In this document: piece by piece, positions 8,073-18,600 of the stretch
Layout: each line of letters opens with the position of its first letter
How positions within the stretch are numbered: the stretch's first letter is position 1
Source: a virus
DNA length: 64,000 nucleotides
Reading direction: 5' to 3' (one strand)
Virus record (IMG/VR): IMGVR_UViG_3300025881_000010
Coordinates: 1 to 64,000 of that record
Program-made: the position numbers and the translations under genes
The notes under the pieces: model-generated
Told to the model about the DNA's origin: nothing
What the model saw: the letters and a program-made list of their open reading frames with translations, nothing else
The model's database searches: none

Positions 8073-8564
8073 ATGAAATTAATATCAATGACAGACTTTG
8101 TAGAGAAAATCAGGAAAGAATCAAATGTTTCTCCATTTAATGATGAACAAAAAGAAATGGATAATGCTGAATTATATAAGATATTTAATTATGCTCATTT
8201 CCTAAAACAACCACTAAAACTTGAAATGTTTGTGCCATGTGATGAGAAAGGTAATGTTTTGGAAAAGCCTAAGGATTATCAAAAATATATTAAACATAAT
8301 TTTTACGCTTCTAAAGTTTGTAAAACCTATCAAGAAGCCAAAGAAAAAGTGTTGTTTGAAAGTTTTGAAATTGACCTTGAAGAAGGGTGTGGATTTCCTT
8401 TTTTAAATAATCACCCACCTTTTTTCTTTTCAATAGACAATAAATGGGATATTTCTTCTTGTTTTAAAATAATAGAAGATTTGGAAGGCTATAATATTCA
8501 ATTAACAAATACAGCACTAAAACAATTAGGACTTGAAACAAGTATGAACGTCAGCGCCATTTAA
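8073..8564 (+). CDS. hypothetical protein, 163 aa
   Basis: Unrecognised cytoplasmic protein. The middle is lysine-rich and the part around 108-130 is rich in Phe and Pro (GFPFLNNHPPFFFS). No signal peptide or membrane helix. It lies between the right direct repeat and palindrome C, so it is laid out as one gene per unit. Confidence 0.6.
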   Translation: MKLISMTDFVEKIRKESNVSPFNDEQKEMDNAELYKIFNYAHFLKQPLKLEMFVPCDEKGNVLEKPKDYQKYIKHNFYASKVCKTYQEAKEKVLFESFEIDLEEGCGFPFLNNHPPFFFSIDNKWDISSCFKIIEDLEGYNIQLTNTALKQLGLETSMNVSAI

Positions 8565-8570
8565 AAAATT

Positions 8571-8705
8571 GCGGTTATGCGCAGTTGGCTACTTTGTTTT
8601 GCAAACGTATCTCGTTAATACTTAAAGCGTACAGATCGGCTTATTTTCGGATTACGATTAACACAATGCAAAATATTGTTGCCAACTACGCTGTATAAGA
8701 GCAGA
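8571..8705 (+). repeat. palindromic intergenic element C
   Basis: Begins 7 nt after the stop of the 163-aa gene. The left arm GCGCAGTTGGCTAC (8579 on) pairs with the right arm TTGCCAACTACGC (8679-8691), and the stem continues through TTTTGCA/TGCAAAA. It shares GCAAACG, GCGTACAGATCGG, TTCGGATTA and AACTACGC with elements A and E. Total span is about 120-135 nt. Confidence 0.8.
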
Positions 8706-8748
8706 GCCTTTTAAAAACTAACAAAATTAAAAACTATAAACATTAACA

Positions 8749-8764
8749 GCTTCTTGATTGAAGC
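8749..8764 (+). promoter_or_regulatory. leader hairpin before the 76-aa gene
   Basis: GCTTC pairs with GAAGC around a 6-nt loop, ending exactly 15 nt before the ATG at 8780. The same hairpin, at the same distance from the start, precedes the gene at 9224. It may act on translation or mark the 5' edge of each unit. Confidence 0.5.
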
Positions 8765-8779
8765 CCTAAAATTAAAATT

Positions 8780-9010
8780 ATGACTGAATTTAAAGATTAC
8801 TTAGTAGAATGTAACAATCCTAAATCCTTCGATGAAACTATACAACAACTTGGAAAAGCTGTGTTACATCAAAATCACAAAGGTGAATATGAAAAACACG
8901 AAGGTTATTATTTGATGAGAATAATAGGAGATCCTGGTTATGTAAAATTTGCTATACAAAATCAAGGATATGGTAGAATTATAAAAGAAGCTGAAACGCC
9001 AAATTCTTAA
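8780..9010 (+). CDS. hypothetical protein, 76 aa
   Basis: Unrecognised small cytoplasmic protein rich in Gly, Tyr and Lys. It sits alone between element C with its leader hairpin and element D, in the one-gene-per-unit layout of this zone. Confidence 0.55.
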   Translation: MTEFKDYLVECNNPKSFDETIQQLGKAVLHQNHKGEYEKHEGYYLMRIIGDPGYVKFAIQNQGYGRIIKEAETPNS

Positions 9011-9029
9011 AAAACGGAATCTAAGCTTT

Positions 9030-9145
9030 GCTCTTATACGCAGTTCTTTACAGTTGTGGTGTACGCTAAAAATCTTAAGACAAATGTGCTATGGTGCGTT
9101 AGACTCATTCAGCACCACTATTGTATAGAACTACGCGGGTTAACA
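9030..9145 (+). repeat. palindromic intergenic element D
   Basis: The left arm CGCAGTTCTTTACA (9039-9052) pairs with TGTATAGAACTACGCG (9123-9138), and GTGGTG (9056-9061) pairs with CACCAC (9113-9118). The edges keep the family signature (CTTATACGCAGTT on the left, AACTACGC then GTTAAC on the right), but the centre differs from A, C and E. Stem bases thus change on both sides while pairing is kept. Confidence 0.75.
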
Positions 9146-9193
9146 AATGAGCCTTTGAAACGAAATTACCTTATTGAAAACGAATTATAAACC

Positions 9194-9208
9194 GCTTCTT
9201 ATTGGAGC
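9194..9208 (+). promoter_or_regulatory. leader hairpin before the 67-aa gene
   Basis: GCTTC pairs with GGAGC (one G-U wobble) around a 5-nt loop and ends 15 nt before the ATG at 9224, the same distance as the related hairpin at 8749-8764. Confidence 0.45.
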
Positions 9209-9223
9209 AGAAAAAATCATAAT

Positions 9224-9427
9224 ATGGATATTTTAATACAAATGAAAAAACAATCTTTAAAGAATTATGAAAAAGATTTAGAGAAGAATCTAGGAGAATT
9301 TTATGATGCTTGTGAAGATAATGATGAAGAAAAAATGCTGAAAGTTGCTAAAAAAGGAGCAGGTATAAAAATGATGATTGATTATTTAAAAAAAGATCTT
9401 AAAGAAGCGGAAAACTCTAATTATTAG
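9224..9427 (+). CDS. hypothetical coiled-coil protein, 67 aa
   Basis: Unrecognised. Almost entirely helical, rich in Lys, Glu and Asp with heptad-like leucines and methionines, so probably a small coiled coil. It is the last plus-strand gene before the switch to the minus-strand virion block. Confidence 0.55.
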   Translation: MDILIQMKKQSLKNYEKDLEKNLGEFYDACEDNDEEKMLKVAKKGAGIKMMIDYLKKDLKEAENSNY

Positions 9428-9448
9428 AAATTTATACGAGCTTTTTTG

Positions 9449-9574
9449 TTAACCGCAGTTCTTGCCAGTTTTTTGCAAACGTATTATTCTGAATATCTCC
9501 CGCGCACAAATCGGTTATTATTCGGATAAGTTGGATCTTAAAGCAAAATATTGGCTGGAACTCGGAATAAGCGC
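9449..9574 (+). repeat. palindromic intergenic element E
   Basis: The left arm CAGTTCTTGCCAG...TTTTGC (9455-9475) pairs with GCAAAATATTGGCTGGAACTC's complement run at 9543-9563. It shares GCAAACGTAT, GCGCACAAATCGG and TTCGGATAA with elements A and C. It is followed by the strong terminator at 9613. Confidence 0.8.
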
Positions 9575-9612
9575 AACTTTTTCCTAAATAACTGCGTTTA
9601 TTTTGACAAAAA

Positions 9613-9639
9613 AAAGCCATCTCGTAGGGAGATGGCTTT
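9613..9639. terminator. bidirectional rho-independent terminator
   Basis: An 11-bp perfect stem, AAAGCCATCTC paired with GAGATGGCTTT around a 5-nt loop, preceded by an A-run and followed by T-rich DNA. It lies where plus-strand and minus-strand genes converge and can stop transcription from both sides. Confidence 0.9.
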
Positions 9640-9688
9640 AATCTAGAAAACTAAATTGACAGTTAGTAAGAATAGCATTGCTAATATA

Positions 9689-12600
9689 CTAAAACAATTC
9701 AGATATAAAATTATTTGTAGATTGAATTGCCGGAGGAATCATTTTATTAGAAAGTTTTGGGTGATTTATATAGTAATTTGCATCTCCAAATAGATTAGTT
9801 GCTAAATTACTACTTAATGCAGCACCCGCAAATCCAATTACAGTACTCATAGCCATGCCTCTAAGACCGCTATCAAGTTTAGCTCTTTCTTCTTTAGAAA
9901 GCTTATTACGATATTCAACGAATCCACTCGGATCGTTTACCACCTCTCTTACCATATTACCGACAGCTCTAAGGCTACCAATTGTTTCTTGTCCGTAAAT
10001 ATTGACATCTTTTTTAGCAAACCTATCTTGTATCATTGTAGGTATAAATTTGCTAAACTGCATCATCATATTACCCCAAGAATACATCTGCACAGCTCTC
10101 TGATCAGTAGGTTGATAACCTCTTCCATGTGATTGCTTCACTTTATCTTCTAATTGAACAAGCAATTCATTATCAACTTCAGACTCACCTTTTTTATAAT
10201 TTCCTTCATCGTCAAACTTGTTCAATATATCTTCATTTAATAGACCTATCATATGAACACGTTGAATCCACTCTTCACTTTTAGTCATTGGCATAAGCGC
10301 CAGTTCGGAAAACACTTTATCTAAACCATTTTGTTTTTCGATATTCACTTCATCGTAAACATTTATGTCCATGAAATTCAAATTCTTCATTATTCTAGAC
10401 ATACGCTTATGACGATTCAAGACTCCTTCAATTCCACCTTCAAAACCTTTATCTAACCCCCAATATTTCAGCTCTCCATTTATCCAAGTCTTACCACCAA
10501 CATCTTTAATGTTATGGTATTTCCCCACTGCAATATTTCCTAAGACATATAATCCACCTGTATTTTTATTCGCTTGATATCCAAGCGCATAAAATAAGTT
10601 GAGGTTAGTAAGTGTTCTAATCACTTTATCAGTCTTTTCACCCAATAGAGAAGTTTGCCTTTTACCTCTGGTAAAGTAATCTTTCCATACTGTTTGAACA
10701 TGTTCATTCATATATTGAAAGTTATTATCTCTATTGAATGCAAGCACTCCATCAATATAGCTTTGCAACTTCTCCATTCCTTTAAACTTACTGTTTCCAT
10801 TGACAAATAAAGTAGCGTGAACATAATCACTCAAAGCTTTATTTAAGTCCATAGAAGGCAGTTCTTCCGCAGTAACAGAACGGTTATTGGTAAATCTATT
10901 TATAGCGCCAAAACCTAAAGCTGTTTCAATTCCAACTCTATCATATTTGATAGGAGTTCCATCTTCATTTTTTCCTTCCTTCAGTAACTTTAAAGCTTTC
11001 TTTTTAAGATTACGATATTCTACGATTTTACCAATATCGTTTTTGTACTTATCTTGACCTGAATACCTTTTAAAGCTATCTTCAATTTGTCTAAAACTCA
11101 TAAGTTTCTCTTCTCCATATTCATCCTTGAAATTCATTTTAACATCACTCAAAGCTTCATTTTCAGATCTGGAGTTCGCCATTAATCCTAATAAACCTCT
11201 AGCTGAAAATTTTTCAAGTCTTGTCATAGAAGTATGAGGAATATAATCTTCTTTCCTTTTTTCGATTACTTTGGCCGGCATCAACTCACTGGTTGTTTTT
11301 TTGAAAACATTGTAAAAATCATTTTCAGCTTTAGATATTTCACCTCTAGCAAAAGCCGCGGCGATATCTTCTTTTGACTTTAATTTAAAATCGTAAGTGA
11401 TATTACCTTTTTTATCTTCAACACGCTGACGTACTACTAAATTACCATACAGTTTATCGTAAACATTTTGAGCACCGATACCAAAGAAATCTTTCAGTCT
11501 AAAGATTACATTTTTCAAACTTCTATTGGTACCATAACCAAGACGATCTTTATATAAAGCATCAGTAGCTTTATTAATTTCAGTCATGTACTTACGTTTT
11601 TCTCCAATGAAAGTTTTGTATTCTTTCTCTAAAATTCTAGCCATTGCTTGTGCTGAAGGATGATTTGATGGAATTGTAGATCCTGTCATCATATAAGCTT
11701 GTAATCTATTTACATCTTTACCATCATATCCCTTTCCTTCTGTTCCATCTTTCCATAGTTCAGATTGGCTAATCGCTAAACGACTAGCCAATTCTTGTAC
11801 TATTGGAGTAATAACAATTGAGTAAGCATACACATCTTTATTTCCATGGTCCTGATATAATTCCATAAGATCTTCTTCAGATAGATTTGGAATATTAGGA
11901 ACCAATTCTTGAGCAATTCTATTAGCTTCTTTTTTGCTTTTAAGGTATTGCTCATACATTCCAGTTCTAGTAGAATTAGGAACAAGCGAATTAAACTCCA
12001 TTGATCTCTCATACTCTTGCTGAGTGAGCGCTTGTTCTTTTCTGAACAATGGGATATCAAAATCCTCTCTGGCATCCATTCCGGAAACCACAGAAGATTT
12101 TGTCATTTTATCTTTCAGCCTATTTGCTCTATCCTGATAACTCAAATTTGCTTCAACCAATCCTTCTACATTTTTTTTCTTACTATAGTCTGGAGTAGTT
12201 TTATAAGGGCTATAAGTATTGGCAATATCTTCAATCATTGCGATATCTATCTCAGGATTGTAGATACGAGATTTTTTACCATTACGAGTATTCTCATTAT
12301 AAGAAAGTGTATTTGGTATATGGCGTATTTTTTCAGCAGCCATTTTCAATACCTCAACATTTCTACGTCCTGAATCATTGATAGCTTGTAATTGCATAAT
12401 CTCTCTAGCATCAAACTGAGGAAGCTCATATAAAGCTGTTTTTCCTTGTTGACGAACATTGATATACATTGGTTGCCAATTCTCAGTAATAGCTTTCTGG
12501 ATAGCTTTATTCTGTATTATTTGACGAATCACATCGTTAGTAGCTCTAAAGTCTGTTTGGGATTTTAAATAAACTTTAGGGAAACTATTATTCTTAGACA

Positions 12601-15600
12601 TTGATTGTTTCAATGCTATTATAGTTTCCAATTTATCTGTAATCTCTTTAGGAACTTTAGCTACATTCTTATTGACAGCATCTTCATTTGAAGCATAGCT
12701 AATCCAATCACTTGTTTCACGGCCAAAGAATGGAGCCATAGACCTTTTATCTTTCCAGCCATGTTGAACCATGTCATAAAGAATAAGATCATCTTGAAGG
12801 CTTGTAGGGAGTTCTTCGAATTCTTCTTGAATTCGAGTTCTCTCTTCAGCAGTAAAGCTTTCATCTACCATAGAACTACTTGCTGAGATGTATTGATTAT
12901 CTCCAGATAAGTTCATGTTCAAAGCTTTTCTAAAAAGAACACTATTATGAAACCTTGAAACTGTTTTGCTAGGATCATCAACATTCTCTTCTTGAGCCAT
13001 TTTTAAATCATTCACAAATTCAGTCATTTTCTTAAAGATAGAAGTTTCACTTTTTTCATTAAGTAAATCCTGAACGTATGCTTTAGAAATGTTGTTCAAG
13101 CCTATAAGTCTGGAAGTATTGAACTTTAATAAATCTTTAGATATGTTCTCTATTTCCATTGTACTCAACTCCCCACCTAATTTACGTGTTAATGCTTCCA
13201 GCACCTTTTTAGTAGCCGGACGATAAACAGGATTTAGTTTCTCAGAATGTTTTAATGCTTCTTCAGCAGTTCTAAGATATTGTTGAATATCAGGGTTTTT
13301 ACCAAATTCTGAATTGAAAGTAAGATGCTCACTTTCTTTTAGAGTTTTAGAGAAGTCTTGAATCTGTTGGTTCAGAACAAATGGATTAACGTGAATCTTA
13401 TTGTGCCCGGACATGATAGCAGATATCTTTTGTAAATCTCCATTTACTTGAGATAGATTAATCAACGTTTCAAGTATTGCTGGTTGTTGACTTTTATCTT
13501 TGATGTTCTCTATATTGATTTTAAGATCTACATTTTTAGGTCTCTTTTTGAATCCTAATTTTTGATACACATCATTGATAAGTGCAGATGTTTTTTTGCT
13601 AGAATGAAACAAACTACTATTATTTCTATTTGCTTCACTCCATGCTTTAGCTGCATCTGAGTTCAAGATTAAAGCCGTATCTTCTAAAGACACTCCTAAG
13701 TTGATTAGAAGTGTAGCTTGAGCCATATTGTGTTCATCAAAACCAAAAGCATCAGCATAACCATGTTTGGCGTTATCCAATATGATGTTAGCTAATACAG
13801 CAGATTGTTGGTTTCTTGATAAATCTCCACTTACAGTATCTCTAAAAGTATTGTACTTGTTATTACCGATTACGAATCCTTTTTTCAAAGGAGTTTCGTA
13901 AGCGGCTAATAAGTTTGCAATCTTATGTAGATTAAAAATCTTTCCAATATTACGTTTAGAAACCATAGTATTACTATAATCTTGTCTACGTTGCTCTGGA
14001 GAGAAAGGAGCTTTATCTTTTGCAGATTGAGAAAATACTGATTGTACTTTTTCTAAAGCTGGCTGAGCTACTTTTTTAATATCCATTTTAGTTTGGATTT
14101 GTTCAGCCATTTTAGGAGATAACCAATATTGAGTAAGCTTATCAAATGCTTTGTTCCAATCAGCGTATTCTTTTTTATCACCTCTTTTTTGAATGAATAA
14201 AGAATCTCCATCATTATCAGAACCAATGATTTCATTAAATTCTCCGGGAACCATTACCTGATTACCATCAGAACTTTCATCAAACCCTATTACTTCAAAT
14301 ACTCCAGTAGAAGATGGACCATGACCAGGAACACGAGAAGCCATTACAGTTTCACCTTTAACGTAAAACCCTATTGGAACACCACTTTTATTATTGACAG
14401 CACCCATGAATTTTTCATAGTTGTCTTGATTACCGGTTTCTTGGAAAGCTCTTCTTTTAGCTTTTCTAACTGTAAGGCTTTTTAAAGCATCTAATTCTTG
14501 TTCTTTAGTAAAGTCATTCTTATAACTTTTACGTATTCTATCAAGTTCAGATTTATGAGTGTACCGAGTTACATCTTCTCTGGCTTCAGCTTCCTGAGCC
14601 ATGTGCTTAGGTAAAATCATATGTGCAGGACTAAGACTACCATCTATGTTCTTCTCATAACCTAATAAAGTAGGTACAGATGAAACAGTAGCATTTAGAT
14701 TATATCCTGTATCTGGTTTTTGATGTGCATTTGTTCCGGGCGTTTTAAGCTTGTTTCCGGCACGCAAAATCATTTTAGCTAATTGGTTAACGGCAATCTC
14801 ATTTACGTAAGGGTGTGCCACAGAACCAAGCTTATCTTCAAGAATATGACGCTGAGCCTGATCCATATCTTCTTTGTTCAGCTCTCTATCAATAATTTCC
14901 TTGTACTTATCAATTTGACCACTAGCAAGATCTTTAGATATCACATCTAAAGCTTTCATTTTTTGATCAGAAAGATGTTGTTGGATTTCAATAGCTAAAT
15001 CCATTTCTCCATTTAGTGCAGCATTAACCATTATAGAATTAACCATTTGCACAGGAGTATTTGAAGATTTAGTAATCTTATCCATTACTTGTTGAGGTCC
15101 GAAGTTATAAGTTTCAAGACCTACGAAATTTCCTTTATCATCATAATAAAGATCATCTTGCATTTTATCTACATGAGACCAATCTTGTTTTAATGAAGAT
15201 GGGGCCATTCTTTGACCTTCTTCAGTGTATTCCATAGTATCATCATTGTAGAATTTTTGCTTAGCAAAATTCGACTTATCAGAAGATTGAGGCATAGCAA
15301 TAATCAAATGGTTAGGAGTACCATCATTATAATTGTCTGAAGGTAATTGACCATATTGCTTTTCATGCCATTGGTTATACTTATCCATTCTGGCTTTCAT
15401 CATAGGGTAAGCCCAATGATTTTCATCTACGATAGTAGTATATCCTTTTAAGTAACCAAGCTTTCCTTCAAAATTAGGATTGTTCTTTTCAATATGAGAG
15501 TTCAATAGTTTGAAACCATTATTCATATCAAATACACCTTGACCTACTTTTTGCAATTTTTCAGCTTGTTCTTTAAGAATGTACATTCCTGAATCACTTC

Positions 15601-18600
15601 CGGCAATAGATCCATTTACAATTTCATCAGCAAAGAATAAAAATTCACTTTTGAATTCAGGATTTTTTATAGATAATATTGGAGAAGAATTAGCTTTCAT
15701 TCTTTTTAAGATTCCTTTTCCAGTTACACCAGGAAGGAATACATCAGCCACATTAAGACCATGAACAATATTGTTCATCACGTATTCACCAACCATCTTT
15801 TTACCTTCTTTATTCAGAATGTAATTTCCATTTCCTTTATCCCGGATATAAGGTTTTAATGATTTTACATTAGACAACTCATTCAAGTTATCTTCTATAA
15901 ATTTCACTTCATTTTGCATTGCTTCAATAATACTTTTCTTGAAAGCTGCCTTATTATTTGTAACGCTATTATCAGGAAACATAGCACTGGCAAGATTGAA
16001 AGCATTGTTCAATATTTTACCATCAGTTTGCCAATGTCCATTTTCGTCAAATACTTGATCGTATTTAATACGGTTCATGTTCATAAAGAACTTTCTAGGT
16101 GAATCTGAAAATGTTCCCATATTACCTAAGTATTGACGTAATCTTTTACCGTTATCTCCAGTTGAAGTATTTAAAAAAGTAAGTAGATCTTCAACACCTT
16201 GTTCTAAAGCTGTACTGTTTTTAAATAAACTACTTTTCTTATTGTCGATATCTTCAAGTCCATGATATTGACTTATTTGAGGTATCTGGCCATTTTGGAA
16301 GTTGTTGTAAATGTTTACAAGGAACTCATTATTATGATAAGCTTTATTATCTCTGTTTTCGAAAATAGAATCTTTGAATTCTTTATTGAAAGCAGCTTCA
16401 GATACACGAGAACCTTTTTTGTCTTTCAACAAAAATGTTCTCATTTTTTTAATATCATTCTTATCTATTTGAGGAAATTGTTCTTGAAGTGTAGTTTCTG
16501 AAGGAACTCTTTTAATTCCATTAGGATCTACAGCTTTATAGATTTTACTCAATGAAGCTTCTCCCATAGCTGTAGTAGATTTTCTCTTTTTGAATTTACT
16601 ACCGGTATGAGAATACCTATCCATGAATTGATCTAATGTAGGTTTACCAGCTCCATCTTGTCCATGAAGATATTCAACCATATTATCAATCTCATTTGTC
16701 ATGTGATTGTTAGCAATTCTGGATTGCTCCATATTACCTTCAGCATTTAATACTGAACTATATTCAGTGTACTTGCGATTGGTATTTTGTAAAGCTTCAA
16801 CTAGATTACGGAAACCATAAACATATAAACTCTCTTTATTGTAAGTTCCATTTTCAAATCTGTTGTACACATAATCTCTTTTTAGATATCCGGAAACTAA
16901 AGTTTCAATTGGGATATTAAGACCATCATAAGTAATATAACCACTCTTCCAAAATCTAGCTTCATTAAAACTACCATCAGTTAGATTATTGATCACATTG
17001 AAATAATCACTTTCAGTTTCTACACCTTTTTGAATGTTTAAAACTGATTGCCTGAAATTGGCCCATTGCTCTGTTTTACCATCAAGTTTTTCACGAAGAT
17101 TGGCAATAACATTGTTGGTGATGTTCTTTTCTCTAATAGATAAAGAATCATGCATCTCATGTATGATTTCTCCATCTGAACCTTTCTTGATTACATTTCG
17201 AATACCATTAACGTGCTTCGCATTTGAAAACACGAAGTACATACCATTAAGCAATTGTAGCTTATCATCTTTTTTAGTTTTATCTAAAAAGTCATTAAAG
17301 TCTATCATTTCTTTAATAGCGGAGTTTTCAACTTGATAAATGAAATCTACTGCAGATTTGGATTCTTTAGCAAGATTGTACATTTCAGATTCAAATAGAT
17401 GTCTTTCAAATAAAGGCTCTTCATTAAGATCTACATCTCTTCTTGATACATTGTCTTTAAGGAATTTTCTACGAATAGATTTATTGTAGATAATACCAAA
17501 CCTCTTAATGATTTTTGAAGCACCTTTAGCTTGTTGCTTGAATTCTTTAGCAGAAAATGGATTTCCAGTTTCTTCTAATTCATCTTCATATTCATCCATG
17601 TAATCTTGGTCAAACTTTTCTTCCCAAAGTTTGTCAGGATCTTTCTTGATTGTCTTAGACATTCTTTGACGAATATCATCAAGCTTAGCAGCACGTTGAG
17701 TTTTAATCTTTCCAACTCTGGCATCCATTCCGATACCATCCATTTTTATACCTTCAGTAACAGCCTTAAAAGTATCAAGTATGAAATTCTTAGGATTTCC
17801 TTTAGGAACATTAGTTTGATCATCAGCTAATTTTCTAATCATTTGCTGAACACCATTTTCACCATCTTCAATTACTTCTCCCTTACGTCTAAGCATGCCC
17901 CAAAACTTCTTAACTTCTTTTTGGCGCTTCGCTTCTTTTTGGCTGAAAATTTTATCGAAATTATCAGCTAAAGGATTTTGCAATGCTCTGGTGAACATTT
18001 CTTCTAATAAGTAATGTTGTTCATTTAATGGAACTGTAGAAATACCATCATCTTCTAAACTAAGATATTTAGCAAGTTCACTTTCTAAATCTTCATCTTT
18101 AACTCCATCAGATTTGAACATCTCAAAGAATTGACCTTTAGTATATCTTTCGTTTCCTAATTGATATAAAGTCAAATCATCATACTTACTTCTTATCTCA
18201 CGAACAAGTTCTTTATTGGCTAATGCCATTTTTAATATTTCTTGAGTTTCTGGAGCATCTTTAGCTAACTTGTAATAGATGTGTGAAAGCTCATGCATAA
18301 AAACCCAATCTTGTTCCCAGGCTTTTTCATCAATGAACATTGTAGCCGCAAGTGAATGACCTACACCTACAGAACCGATAGCTTCATACATGTTTTTCAC
18401 AATAATTACTTGTGCCGGATCTTTTAGATTCTCAGGAAACATTCTTTTTAATTGGTGATTTACCAATACCATTTTATCTAAGTTGGAAGGACCCATCTCA
18501 TTATACATGGTAGAACTATTCAAGTAATTGTCTAGTTCATTTTGAGAAATGTTAGTTTGAGTGCTAATTCTACTACGAGATAATTTACTTAGAAACTTCA

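Noticed and set aside
6371-9574. Calling the palindromes classical integron attC sites
   Set aside because: The edge triplets are GTT...AAC rather than AAC...GTT, and no integron integrase is seen. Kept only as an analogy.
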